A stretch of DNA of 64,000 nt from an uncultured Flavonifractor sp. (GCA_947346365.1 CANAAV010000008.1:1-64000); one strand, 5' to 3'; counted from the stretch's first letter, positions 17,361 to 26,806 are shown. The notes: generated from the sequence alone by a model not told the origin. Numbers and translations are program-made.

Positions 17361-18772
17361 AACATTACCGTTCCTATATGGACCGTTTGAAGGTCTCTCC
17401 CGAACTGCACCGGCGGCTGCTGGCGGGGACGCGCCCGGAAAGGCGGGGCGGCTGGACGCGCGCCGCCGCCGCGGCCTGCTGCGCGCTGGTGCTGGCGGGG
17501 AGCTTCTGGGGCTTCCGGCTGGCCCGCGGCTATGCCGGAGGGGGCGTGAGGCCCGCGCAGACGGCAGGGACGGCGGAGACGCCGGAGCCCCTGCCCGCGC
17601 CGCCGCAGAAGGAGCTGCGCATCACAGGGGACTGGCCGGATACGCTGGAGCCCTATATTCTGCGGGTGGAGGACCCCTTTGAGGGACAGGCCCACGGGGA
17701 TTTTGACCTGCCGGGCTTCGAAATTCCCCAGCTCTCCCTGGAGGGGGCCGTTGTGGGGGACTACGGGTATTCCCCCAACTTTACCCAGACCTGTTTGACG
17801 CCGCAGGAGCTGGTCCACGCGCTGGGCGGCGCAGAGGAGGTGCCCTGGATTTTGTACTGGGCGGGCTTTGAGCTGCTGGGTACCGCCAGCTTCGATACGG
17901 ACGATGGGGAGCTTCTCCGGGAGGTGTCCGTCTACGGCGAGCGGGAAAACGCCGCCGGGGAGCAGACCCAGCTCAGGCTGACTCTGACACCCGGCGAGCT
18001 GCCCCCCGCGGAGGTGGTCTGCCAGGGAGAAGAGGAGCGGGTCCATCCCGTTACCGGCGTTCCGGTGAAGGCATACTTTCTCCAGCTGGAAAATGGAAGC
18101 TACTGCTACCGGGCGGAGTGCATGAGCGGGGACACCGGAGCCCGTCTGGAGGTGACCGGGCCGGACCAGGAGGAGGCGGCCCATCTGATCTTCTGCTTCC
18201 TGCGGAAAGCGACCCAATTCAACAGCAGCCCCCTTACCACCGAGGGCCTGTCCATCCAGCGGGAGCATGTCCGGGTCGAAAACCGCAGGCTCTCCCTGGA
18301 GGAGGCCTACGGCGGGGAGTTGGGGGATTACCTGCCCCGGTATGTGCCGCTGGATCAGGGCGGCGCGGCCGGAAGCGCTCACTGGGCCGAGACGTATAAG
18401 GGTGAACCGCTGAGGAGGACCCTCTATGCCGGGTGGAATGAGGGGTATTCCTATCTCTCCGTCTCCGTGGAGCAGTACACCGGAGAGGAGGATGCCGCCT
18501 ATCACAGGATTGAATGCCTGAGCGCGGAGAAGGTCACCGCCCAGGCTCTGGAGGAGATCTTGAAATACGTGGATTCCGACGCCGGGGACGCGCCCGGCTG
18601 GCGGGGCAGCTTTGTGGTGGACTACCCCGCCGGGGACGGGGGCAACCCGGTCCACGCCGTCTATTCGCTCAAGGGCCTGACTCCCCAGCAGGCGGCGCAG
18701 GTGGTGAACAGCTGCGCGGCGAGCATGTGCGCGGGCGTTCCCTTAGCTCCCACCCCGGGGGTGGAAGGATGA
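17357..18772 (+). CDS. Probable membrane-anchored anti-sigma protein
   Basis: A 471-residue protein with a short N-terminal cytoplasmic part (about residues 1-34, MDRLKVSPELHRRLL), one membrane segment (about 35-55) and a large extracellular domain of some 400 residues that I do not recognise. The cytoplasmic stretch is shorter than a zinc-binding anti-sigma domain and has no HxxxCxxC. Coupling to the ECF sigma gene (ATGA overlap) supports an anti-sigma or signal-sensing role. The extracellular part would then be the sensor. Function is by context only. Confidence 0.65.
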   Translation: MKHYRSYMDRLKVSPELHRRLLAGTRPERRGGWTRAAAAACCALVLAGSFWGFRLARGYAGGGVRPAQTAGTAETPEPLPAPPQKELRITGDWPDTLEPYILRVEDPFEGQAHGDFDLPGFEIPQLSLEGAVVGDYGYSPNFTQTCLTPQELVHALGGAEEVPWILYWAGFELLGTASFDTDDGELLREVSVYGERENAAGEQTQLRLTLTPGELPPAEVVCQGEEERVHPVTGVPVKAYFLQLENGSYCYRAECMSGDTGARLEVTGPDQEEAAHLIFCFLRKATQFNSSPLTTEGLSIQREHVRVENRRLSLEEAYGGELGDYLPRYVPLDQGGAAGSAHWAETYKGEPLRRTLYAGWNEGYSYLSVSVEQYTGEEDAAYHRIECLSAEKVTAQALEEILKYVDSDAGDAPGWRGSFVVDYPAGDGGNPVHAVYSLKGLTPQQAAQVVNSCAASMCAGVPLAPTPGVEG

Positions 18773-18812
18773 AAGGCGGCCCCGCCGGGCATTTGCCCGG
18801 CGGGGCCGCCTT
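18772..18812. terminator. Terminator hairpin between convergent units
   Basis: A 19-bp GC-rich stem with a three-base loop and arms beginning AAAGGCGGCCCC. The U-tract is short on both strands, but the stem is very stable. It separates the sigma operon from the convergent ilvC unit. Confidence 0.7.
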
Positions 18813-18854
18813 TGATTTAATGGAAAAGCCGGCGGCGTGGAGAGGCTTCGTAAG

Positions 18855-19031
18855 CTAGGGCTTTCGGCCTTTTTTACTGCGCAGGGCCACTTTCAGGTCC
18901 TCCCGGCCCTGGTCAAGCACGTCGTCCATAGAGCTGCGCCGGTTTTTCAGATCCCGCCGGAGGCGGGGATTGCACAGGCCCAGGACGATAATGAGGAGGG
19001 CCGCGCCGCCCAAAATGGTCTCAACTTCCAT
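18855..19031 (-). CDS. Unrecognised 58-residue single-pass membrane protein
   Basis: Short reading frame beginning MEVETILGGAALLIIVLGL, with one membrane segment at about residues 6-20, followed by a basic and polar tail (NPRLRRDLKNRRSSMDDVLD..., ending SKKGRKP). It starts 17 bp after the ilvC stop on the same strand, so it is probably co-transcribed. The ribosome-binding site is weak (GGGGAC). No function can be assigned; it could be a membrane-associated partner or a conserved small protein of the lineage. Confidence 0.55.
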   Translation of the reverse strand: MEVETILGGAALLIIVLGLCNPRLRRDLKNRRSSMDDVLDQGREDLKVALRSKKGRKP

Positions 19032-19048
19032 GGTAGCGTCCCCGGCGG

Positions 19049-20083
<1,035 letters not shown>

Positions 20084-20111
20084 TTATGTTATGTATAGTG
20101 TGGTTACCGAT

Positions 20112-20120
20112 ATTGTAGCA
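20112..20120 (-). promoter_or_regulatory. Extended -10 promoter of ilvC
   Basis: TGCTACAAT on the minus strand (20120-20112), about 44 bp before the ilvC start. No convincing -35 at 17 bp was found, so recognition would depend on the extended TG. No T-box or other leader structure is visible here, unlike ilvB. Confidence 0.45.
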
Positions 20121-20209
20121 CGCTGCCGGGGAAAAGAATGATAACTATGATACAATTCACAAAAGCCCGCCGGTTCTTCACCTTTTGCGGATGCCGCATG
20201 GGGCAAAAA

Positions 20210-20662
20210 TCAAGCAAGCACCCGTTCCAGCTCGATCTCGTCTTCGTCCGCCCGGCCGGTGGCGGTGAAGTGCAGTGTCTGGTATAAATGGCGGGCGGCG
20301 GAATTTTCCGGGCTGACCGTCAGCCGGACGGTATTGGAGTCCCCGAAGGGCTTGGTACGGATATAGGCAAGCGCCGACTCCATGGCCGCTCTCCCGTAGC
20401 CCCTGCCCTGGTGCTGGACGTCGATCATCAAATGCCAGATGAAGTAAGCCTCCTCGTCGTAGTCATAGATGACCATAAGATACCCGATCACCTGACCGGC
20501 GCGGCAGACCGCGAAAGGCGTACATTGCTTGTAGTATACATACGCCTGGGCCAGGCTGCGGATGGGATGGGATACAAACTTTTCCTGTTGGACATCTAAT
20601 TTTAGGGAAAAGCAGGCGATAAAATTGGATTCATCAACTTTTTGCAAGGTAATATGATCCAT
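20210..20662 (-). CDS. GNAT-family N-acetyltransferase
   Basis: A 150-residue acetyltransferase with the acetyl-CoA-binding motif A VQHQGRGYGRAAMESAL near residues 82-98 and an acidic C-terminus (DEDEIELERVL). The overall pattern resembles the spermidine/polyamine and small-molecule acetyltransferases of Firmicutes, but the acceptor is unknown. AAGGAGG lies five bases before the ATG. It stands alone between ilvN and ilvC, and nothing ties it to branched-chain amino acid synthesis other than position. Confidence 0.85.
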   Translation of the reverse strand: MDHITLQKVDESNFIACFSLKLDVQQEKFVSHPIRSLAQAYVYYKQCTPFAVCRAGQVIGYLMVIYDYDEEAYFIWHLMIDVQHQGRGYGRAAMESALAYIRTKPFGDSNTVRLTVSPENSAARHLYQTLHFTATGRADEDEIELERVLA

Positions 20663-20786
20663 ACTTCCTCCTTCATATCCGGAGGGTCAACGGATGAAAA
20701 CTCTCCCTCTGGTTGACAGGAATATGTTTTCATACAGCTTCATACCTGATCTCCCCCTTTCTTTGGAAGAAAAAATGTTTATATAT

Positions 20787-20807
20787 GAAAACACAGAGGC
20801 CTCTGTG
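20787..20807 (-). terminator. Weak terminator after ilvBN
   Basis: On the minus strand the stem CACAGA/TCTGTG with a GGCC loop is followed by TTTTC and an AT-rich tract. It lies about 45 bp after the ilvN stop. The rest of 20663-20850 shows no gene. Confidence 0.4.
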
Positions 20808-20850
20808 GAACCTGCAGGGCCCAGGCTCTGCGTACTGGGAAACGGGCCTT

Positions 20851-21408
20851 TTACAGGACGTTTTTGCCCAGGTTAAACTCCGCCTGCTCTTTGTTCTCGT
20901 CGCTGATGGTGTAAGCGCCCCGTTCTAAGGCCACCATGCCGGTGCGGACCAGCTCCAGGATGCCGAAGGCCTCCAGCAGGCGCTGCATGGCCTCGGCCTT
21001 GCTCTCATCTCCGATGAGGGCCAGCGTCAGGGATTTCAGGGATACGTCGATGATAGAGGCCCGGAAGATATTGGCGATCTGAATCACCTCATTGCGGATA
21101 TCCGGCGTTTCGGCCTTGACCTTGAACATGACCAGCTCCCGGCGGATGGACCGCTCAGGCCGCAGCTCCTGGACGGAATAAACCGGAAACTGCTTGCGCA
21201 GCTGGTTCATGATCTGCTCGGTCATGGCCGCGTCCGCCATGACCTCAATGGTAATGCGGGAGACGGTGGGATCGTCGGTGGTGCCCACCGCCAGGGATTC
21301 GATATTATATCCCTTTCGGGAAAAAAGCCGGGAGACCTGGGAGAGAACGCCGGCGGCGTTTTCCACCAGCACCGAGAGGGTGCGGCGGGTGATGTTGGTG
21401 TCGTTCAT
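20851..21408 (-). CDS. ilvN: Acetolactate synthase small (regulatory) subunit
   Basis: A 185-residue regulatory subunit. The ACT domain occupies about residues 6-80 (TLSVLVENAAGVLSQVSRLF, then GYNIESLAVG) and binds valine for feedback inhibition; the C-terminal domain follows. It stabilises and activates the catalytic IlvB subunit. The ATG at 21408 has AAGGAGGG seven bases upstream and the gene begins 13 bp after ilvB stops, so the two are co-transcribed. The length is within the larger ilvN/ilvH class. Confidence 0.93.
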   Translation of the reverse strand: MNDTNITRRTLSVLVENAAGVLSQVSRLFSRKGYNIESLAVGTTDDPTVSRITIEVMADAAMTEQIMNQLRKQFPVYSVQELRPERSIRRELVMFKVKAETPDIRNEVIQIANIFRASIIDVSLKSLTLALIGDESKAEAMQRLLEAFGILELVRTGMVALERGAYTISDENKEQAEFNLGKNVL

Positions 21409-21421
21409 GTCCGTGCCCTCC

Positions 21422-23131
21422 TTAATCCAGAATGAAATCGGTGACCGGCGTGCCGGCGGAGACCATGGGGTGGACCATGGCGTCTTTATCAATGGCGCAC
21501 TCAATGACGCAGGGCCTGCCCGAGGCTACGGCCTTTCGGAACGCCGCCTCGAACTGGGTCTGAGTGGCGGCCCGGTCTGCGGCGACGCCGTAGGCGTTGG
21601 CCAGCGCCACAAAGTCCGGGCCCCGGTCCAAATCGGTCTGGGAAAAGCGCTTGGCGTAGATTAGATTCTGCCACTGGCGGACCATGCCCAGGGTGCGGTT
21701 GTTGAAAATAACGGTGATGACCGGGATGCCGTAGTGCTCCACGGTGCAAAGCTCGTGGCAGTTCATGCGGAAGCAGCCGTCCCCGGTGCACTGGACCACC
21801 ACCTTGCCGGGATTGCCCACGCTGGCCCCCATGGCGGCCCCCAGGCCGAAGCCCATGGTGCCGAAGCCGCCGGAGGTGATGAACTGTCCGGGGCGGGAGA
21901 AGTGGTAGTATTGGGCGCACCACATCTGATGCTGCCCCACGTCGGTGACAATCACCGCGTCTCCGCCGGTGACCTCCTGAATGGTCTCCAGAATTTCATG
22001 GGGGTGGAGAATCTCATCCTTTTTTAAAGGAATCTCCCGGTGGGAAAAGACCCACTGCTTCCACTGCGGATAGTCATGCTTGGGCAGGGAGGAGTTGAGC
22101 AGCTCCAGCACCCGCCTGGCGTCGCCGATGATGTGGTGGTGGGTGGCGACATTTTTGTCGATCTCCGCCCGGTCGATGTCGATGTGGACAATTTTGGCGC
22201 TGCGGGCAAACGTGGTGGGATCGGTGGCCACCCGGTCGGAGAAGCGGCAGCCGACGGCAATAAGCAGGTCGCAGGCGTCCACCGCGTAGTTGGAGGCGTG
22301 GGAGCCGTGCATCCCGATCATGCCGGTAAACAGGGGATGGTTGCCTGGGCAGGCACCGCCGCCCATGATAGTGGAGGTCACCGGGGCCCCCAGCCGCTCT
22401 ATGAATCTGCGGAATTCCGGCACCGCGTTTTTGGAGCGGATCACTCCGCCGCCCACCAGCACCAGGGGCTTTTGGGCAGCCTCGATCATATCCAGCAGGG
22501 TTTGAATATCCCCCGCGTCCGGCTCGGGAGCCTTTAGATCGTGGCTGGCCCGGCGGAGCATGGCCCCCAGCCGGCCGTGATTGGGGTGCTCGGACAGGGG
22601 CAGGCGCTCATATTCGGCCTCGGCGGCGGTGACGTTTTTGGCGATGTCCACCAGCACCGGGCCGGGCCGGCCGGAGCGGGCGATGGCAAACGCCTCCCGC
22701 AGCACGTCCGCCAGCTGCTCGGGGTCCTTCACCAGGTAATTGCACTTGGTGATGGGCATGGAGATGCCGGTGATGTCCACTTCCTGGAAGGAGTCCTTGC
22801 CGATGAGGTTTTCGCTGACGTTGCAGGTGATGAATACCACCGGGGAGGAGTCGTAATAGGCGGTGGCGATGCCGGTGGTTAGATTGGTGGCGCCGGGGCC
22901 GGACGTGGAGAAGCATACCCCCACCTTCCCGGTGGAGCGGGCATAGCCGTCCGCCGCGTGGGAGGCCCCCTGCTCATGGGCGGTGAGAATATGGCGGATC
23001 TTCTCCTTGTACCCGTGCAGCTCAAATTCGTCGTATACGTTCAAAATTGTGCCGCCGGGGTAGCCGAACACCGTGTCCACCCCCTGCTCCAGCAGGCATT
23101 CCATTAAGATCTGTGACGTTTTCATTTTCAT
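21422..23131 (-). CDS. ilvB: Acetolactate synthase large (catalytic) subunit
   Basis: A 569-residue thiamine-diphosphate enzyme that condenses two pyruvates, or pyruvate and 2-oxobutyrate, at the first common step of branched-chain amino acid synthesis. It shows the catalytic glutamate region (LTAHEQGASHAADGYAR), the central FAD-binding domain, and the ThDP motif GDGCFRMNCHEL...NN near the C-terminus. The ATG at 23131 has AAAGGAGG 13 bases upstream; another ATG six bases on is too far away. It is preceded by a T-box leader and a consensus promoter. Confidence 0.95.
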   Translation of the reverse strand: MKMKTSQILMECLLEQGVDTVFGYPGGTILNVYDEFELHGYKEKIRHILTAHEQGASHAADGYARSTGKVGVCFSTSGPGATNLTTGIATAYYDSSPVVFITCNVSENLIGKDSFQEVDITGISMPITKCNYLVKDPEQLADVLREAFAIARSGRPGPVLVDIAKNVTAAEAEYERLPLSEHPNHGRLGAMLRRASHDLKAPEPDAGDIQTLLDMIEAAQKPLVLVGGGVIRSKNAVPEFRRFIERLGAPVTSTIMGGGACPGNHPLFTGMIGMHGSHASNYAVDACDLLIAVGCRFSDRVATDPTTFARSAKIVHIDIDRAEIDKNVATHHHIIGDARRVLELLNSSLPKHDYPQWKQWVFSHREIPLKKDEILHPHEILETIQEVTGGDAVIVTDVGQHQMWCAQYYHFSRPGQFITSGGFGTMGFGLGAAMGASVGNPGKVVVQCTGDGCFRMNCHELCTVEHYGIPVITVIFNNRTLGMVRQWQNLIYAKRFSQTDLDRGPDFVALANAYGVAADRAATQTQFEAAFRKAVASGRPCVIECAIDKDAMVHPMVSAGTPVTDFILD

Positions 23132-23162
23132 TGGGAATCTGAGACCTCCTTTGGCGCCGGGG

Positions 23163-23455
23163 AAAACAGAAAACGGCCCCGCCCTGCTTAGGACGAAGCC
23201 GCCGCTCCGCGGTACCACCTAAATTCACGGGTGCAGAGCGTGCCTGCTTATGCCGTCCGGCTTACAGGCAGACTCCGGCGTCCGTGCGCTCAATCCCGGT
23301 AACGGCGGGATGTCCGTGCCGGCTTACTACAATCTTCAGCGAGCCTGCTCACGGGCGACGTTCCGGTGCGGCCTCACGGGGGCTTTCACCAGCCGCCCCC
23401 TCTCTGCGCTTACGCGCCGCCCGTACTGACCCGGTCATTGCTTTTCCTACAGTTA
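23163..23455 (-). ncRNA. T-box leader upstream of ilvB, Val specifier likely
   Basis: On the minus strand, the conserved T-box AGGTGGTACCGCG is at 23220-23208. The terminator stem is a 12-bp pairing of 23201-23190 with 23185-23174, followed by TTTTCTGTTTT. Stem I holds AGTA on its 5' side and GAAC-GTC-G on its 3' side between two complementary helices. Read this way the specifier codon is GUC (23359-23357), which fits valine control of ilvBN. Uncharged tRNA-Val would favour antitermination. The specifier choice is my structural reading. Confidence 0.9.
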
Positions 23456-23461
23456 GCTGAT

Positions 23462-23490
23462 ATCATATCTCCCCCGCGGCGGTTTGTCAA
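23462..23490 (-). promoter_or_regulatory. Promoter of ilvBN
   Basis: Perfect -35 TTGACA (23490-23485), 17-bp spacer, -10 TATGAT (23467-23462). The start site would be just before the T-box stem I. Confidence 0.85.
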
Positions 23491-23528
23491 CCTAAACCGC
23501 TGGGTTTTCCAAACTTTCGCGTTTTAAC

Positions 23529-23616
23529 TAGGCCTTGTTTGAAAATTGTTAACACGCCCAAGAGGCGGAAAAAGGCCCGCCTCTTGGGAATATTCCCATT
23601 TTTTAAACAAGGCCTA
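23529..23616. repeat. MITE-like palindromic repeat, copy 2 (complete)
   Basis: An 88-bp element with near-perfect terminal inverted repeats TAGGCCTTGTTTGAAAAT and its complement (one mismatch or indel). Inside is a perfect 12-bp hairpin (CCCAAGAGGCGG, 23557-23568, with 23577-23588). Both ends carry TA, consistent with a TA target duplication. Related to the copy at 1-147. It lies between the divergent ilvB and rnfC promoters. Confidence 0.75.
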
Positions 23617-23662
23617 AGCAATGTGAGCGGCTGCGGAAATTTTTGCGCGGGGCGGACAAGCT

Positions 23663-23694
23663 AAAAAATAGTTAGTAGATACTAACTATTTTTT
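23663..23694. promoter_or_regulatory. Perfect 15-bp inverted repeat upstream of rnfC
   Basis: AAAAAATAGTTAGTA, a 2-bp centre GA, and the exact complement. It lies about 55 bp upstream of the rnf -35. The TTAGTA/TACTAA core resembles repressor or activator operators. The flanking A and T runs would also allow a weak bidirectional terminator. No local regulator gene is adjacent. Confidence 0.5.
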
Positions 23695-23749
23695 GGCTGG
23701 CATACCGCAGGATGTTGATGGAAACCACCTGAAAACTGTACGGTTTTAC

Positions 23750-23778
23750 TGGACAATTTCCGATGTTTGCGTTATGAT
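23750..23778 (+). promoter_or_regulatory. Promoter of the rnf operon
   Basis: -35 TGGACA, 17-bp spacer, -10 TATGAT. The leader before rnfC is about 70 nt. Confidence 0.75.
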
Positions 23779-23852
23779 GGTTCTGTTTGAGATACCGGTC
23801 AAACGACCCATAGAAAATGGCCCGTGTGTGGCCTGATTTGCGAGGTGGACCT

Positions 23853-25199
23853 ATGAAGCAAAGCTTTTATGGCGGCGTGCACCCCAATGACCGGAAGGGT
23901 GCGACCCGCGAAAAGGCGGTGGCGCCCTTAAGCGCCGCCCCCAAGCAGGTGGTCATCGCCATGTCGATGCATGTCGGCGCCCCCTGCAAGCCCGTCGTTG
24001 CCAAGGGAGACTATGTAACGGTGGGTCAGAAAATCGGCGAGATTGCCGGACTGGGCGCGCCCATCCATGCGTCCGTGTCGGGAACCGTCACGGCGGTGGA
24101 GCCCCGGCCCCATACCGGCGGAGGAAAGGTCATGTCCGTGGTCATCGAAAACGATTTCCAGGACACCTTCGGCTGTGCGCTCACCCCCCATCCCGATTAC
24201 TCCAAGCTCTCCGCCGACGAGATTGTGGAGATCGTCCGGGAGGCCGGCATCACCGGCATGGGCGGCGCGGGATTTCCCACCCACGTGAAGATCAGCTCCG
24301 GAATCGGCAAGGTGGACACCCTGATCCTCAACGGCGCGGAGTGTGAGCCCTACATCACGGCCGACCACCGACTCATGCTGGAGCAGGGTGAGCGGGTGCT
24401 GGGGGGCGTGCGCATCCTTATGCAGGCCTTCGGCCTGAAGAGCGCCGTCATCGGCGTGGAGGCGAACAAGGAGGACGCTATTGCCCACCTTCAGTCTCTG
24501 GTGGGGGCCCAGGGGGACATTCAGGTGGAGTCCCTGCGCACCCGCTACCCCCAGGGCGCAGAAAAGCAGCTGATTCAGCGCATTACCGGACGCGAAGTGC
24601 CTCCCGGCGGACTGCCGGCCCATGTGGGCTGCGCGGTCTTTAATGTAGGCACCGCGGCCGCCGTGTACGACGCAGTGGTGGAGGGCAAGCCCTTGACCCA
24701 CCGCATTGTCACTGTTACCGGTGGGGCTATCAAGCAGCCCTGCAATCTGCTGGTGCCCCTGGGCACCTCCTTCCAGTACCTGGTGGACCAGGCAGGCGGC
24801 TTTGGCGAGACCCCCGACCGGGTGCTCACCGGCGGCCCCATGATGGGCATCGCTCAGTTCACTCTGGATGTGGGCATCATCAAGGGCACCAACGCCGTGC
24901 TCTGCCTGACCAAGGCCGAGGCCGCCCCAGTGGCGGCAGAGGAGGTCTGCCTGCGCTGCGGCCGGTGTGTCAATGTCTGCCCCATGCACCTGACCCCCGT
25001 GTATATGCATTTATATGCCGAGAAGGGCCTGTGGAAGGAAGCGGAGGCCCTTAACGTAATGGACTGCATTGAGTGCGGCTCCTGTAACTACATCTGTCCC
25101 GCCCGTATGCACCTGGTCCAGTCCTTCCGCGTGACCAAGATGGAGCTGCGCGGCATGGCGGCCAAAGAGAAAGCGGCAAAGGAGGCGGCCAAAGCATGA
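23853..25199 (+). CDS. rnfC: Rnf complex subunit C
   Basis: A 448-residue peripheral subunit of the ferredoxin:NAD+ oxidoreductase. The N-terminal biotin-carboxyl-carrier-like region is followed by an FMN/NADH-binding domain (GMGGAGFPTHVK, NGAECEPYITADHRLM). Two [4Fe-4S] sites lie at the C-terminus, CLRCGRCVNVCPMHL and CIECGSCNYICPAR. RnfC is the NADH site of the complex. The ATG at 23853 has GAGGTGG upstream. First gene of rnfCDGEAB. Its stop overlaps the rnfD start by 4 bp. The short Ala/Lys-rich tail is typical of clostridial RnfC. Confidence 0.95.
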   Translation: MKQSFYGGVHPNDRKGATREKAVAPLSAAPKQVVIAMSMHVGAPCKPVVAKGDYVTVGQKIGEIAGLGAPIHASVSGTVTAVEPRPHTGGGKVMSVVIENDFQDTFGCALTPHPDYSKLSADEIVEIVREAGITGMGGAGFPTHVKISSGIGKVDTLILNGAECEPYITADHRLMLEQGERVLGGVRILMQAFGLKSAVIGVEANKEDAIAHLQSLVGAQGDIQVESLRTRYPQGAEKQLIQRITGREVPPGGLPAHVGCAVFNVGTAAAVYDAVVEGKPLTHRIVTVTGGAIKQPCNLLVPLGTSFQYLVDQAGGFGETPDRVLTGGPMMGIAQFTLDVGIIKGTNAVLCLTKAEAAPVAAEEVCLRCGRCVNVCPMHLTPVYMHLYAEKGLWKEAEALNVMDCIECGSCNYICPARMHLVQSFRVTKMELRGMAAKEKAAKEAAKA

Positions 25200-26254
25200 A
25201 TGAGGAAAAGAGCCTGAGGCTGACGGTGGCGTCCTCGCCCCATGTGGCCTCTCCCATCAACACCGTGTCCCTGATGCGGGACGTACTGATTGCGCTGGTG
25301 CCCGCCCTCATCGCGGCGGTCTATTTCTTCGGCTTTAGGGCTTTGATCGCCACCGCCGTCTCCGTGGCGGCCTGCGAAGTTTTCGAGTGGGGCTACCGCA
25401 AGCTGATGCATCAGTCCAACGCCAACGGCGACCTGTCCGCCGCCGTCACCGGCGTGCTGCTGGCCTTTGTGTGCCCCGTGACGCTGCCCTACTGGACGCT
25501 GGTGATCGGCGATTTCTTCGCCATTGTGGTAGTCAAGCAGCTCTTCGGGGGTCTGGGCAAGAATTTCATGAACCCCGCGCTGGGCGGGCGGGCGTTTTTG
25601 ATGCTGTGCTACCCGGTGGCTATGACCACCTGGGCCCTGGCGGGCACCGCTAATTGGGCGCCCCTGGGCATGAGCGTGGGGCAGGCGTATATTGACGCCT
25701 CCACCGGCGCCACCCCTCTGGGCGCAGACTTCATGCACAACGCCGAGCACCTGCTGCCGGACGCCACCCTGCTGGACGCTTTCGTGGGCAACGTGGGCGG
25801 CTGTATCGGCGAGGTTTCCGCCGTGCTGCTGATCCTGGGCGGCGTCTACCTGATTTGGCGGGGCGTTATCCGGGCCCGTATTCCTGTGGCTTTTATCGCC
25901 ACTGTGGCGGCGCTTACCTTCCTGTTCCCCCAGGGCGGCAACGACCGGCTGACCTGGATGCTCTATCAGCTGTGCTCCGGCGGGTTGATGCTGGGCGCGT
26001 TCTTTATGGCCACCGACTATGTGACCAGCCCGGTGACCAAAAACGGCGAGATCATTTTCGGCGTGGGCTGCGGCCTGCTGACCGTGTTCATCCGCTATTT
26101 CGGCGGCTATCCCGAAGGCGTGTCCTACGCCATTCTTATCATGAACTGCTGCGTGTGGCTGCTGGATAAGGTGGGGAAGCCCGCCCGCTACGGCGTCACC
26201 AAGGAGATGCGCGCGCAGCAGAAAGCGGCCCAGAAGGCCGGAAAGGAGGGCTGA
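25196..26254 (+). CDS. rnfD: Rnf complex subunit D
   Basis: A 352-residue integral membrane flavoprotein with about nine hydrophobic segments. The covalent FMN attachment motif DASTGATPLG holds the modified threonine. The NPALGGRAFLM segment is also characteristic of RnfD/NqrB. It takes part in ion translocation coupled to electron flow from ferredoxin to NAD+. It starts within the rnfC stop and is followed by rnfG after 3 bp, so translation is coupled. Confidence 0.95.
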   Translation: MNEEKSLRLTVASSPHVASPINTVSLMRDVLIALVPALIAAVYFFGFRALIATAVSVAACEVFEWGYRKLMHQSNANGDLSAAVTGVLLAFVCPVTLPYWTLVIGDFFAIVVVKQLFGGLGKNFMNPALGGRAFLMLCYPVAMTTWALAGTANWAPLGMSVGQAYIDASTGATPLGADFMHNAEHLLPDATLLDAFVGNVGGCIGEVSAVLLILGGVYLIWRGVIRARIPVAFIATVAALTFLFPQGGNDRLTWMLYQLCSGGLMLGAFFMATDYVTSPVTKNGEIIFGVGCGLLTVFIRYFGGYPEGVSYAILIMNCCVWLLDKVGKPARYGVTKEMRAQQKAAQKAGKEG

Positions 26255-26257
26255 GCC

Positions 26258-26806
26258 ATGAGTGAAGCGGCTGTGAAGAAAGAGCCTGGCATGGCGACGC
26301 TGGTGGTGGTGCTTTTTGCGATCAGCGCGGTGGTAGCCCTGCTGCTGGGTGTGACCAACATAGTGACGAAGCCTTTTATTGACGAAAATCAGCGCCTGGC
26401 CAAAGAGCAGGCCATGCAGGAGGTTCTGCCCTCCGACAGCTATGAGGAGCTCAGCTACACCGGCAGCGACAGCACGGTGAAGGGCATTTACAGCGCCGGG
26501 GACGCCGGATATGTGGTCCAGGTCGCCCCCGCCACCTCCTTCAGCGGTACTTTGAGCGTTATGGTGGGCGTAGACGGCAGCGGAAGCTGCACCGGCATCT
26601 CCATTGTGGAGACCGGCGAGACCTCCGGCCTGGGCTCCAACGCCAGCAAGCCGGTCTTTAAGGACCAGTTTACCGGTGTCAGCGGCACGGTGAACGTCAC
26701 CAAGGACGGCGGCGCCATTAACGCCATTACCGGCGCCACCATTACCTCCCGCGGCGTGTGCGAGGCTGTCACCAGCGCCCTGGCCGCCGCGGCCGAGATG
26801 GGCTAA
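26258..26806 (+). CDS. rnfG: Rnf complex subunit G
   Basis: A 182-residue subunit with one N-terminal membrane anchor (about residues 13-34) and an extracytoplasmic FMN domain. The covalent FMN threonine is in AITGATITSRGV near the C-terminus. It carries electrons between the membrane flavins of the complex. Family proteins are often somewhat longer, so this is a compact version. It lies between rnfD and rnfE, with 14 bp to the next start. Confidence 0.93.
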   Translation: MSEAAVKKEPGMATLVVVLFAISAVVALLLGVTNIVTKPFIDENQRLAKEQAMQEVLPSDSYEELSYTGSDSTVKGIYSAGDAGYVVQVAPATSFSGTLSVMVGVDGSGSCTGISIVETGETSGLGSNASKPVFKDQFTGVSGTVNVTKDGGAINAITGATITSRGVCEAVTSALAAAAEMG

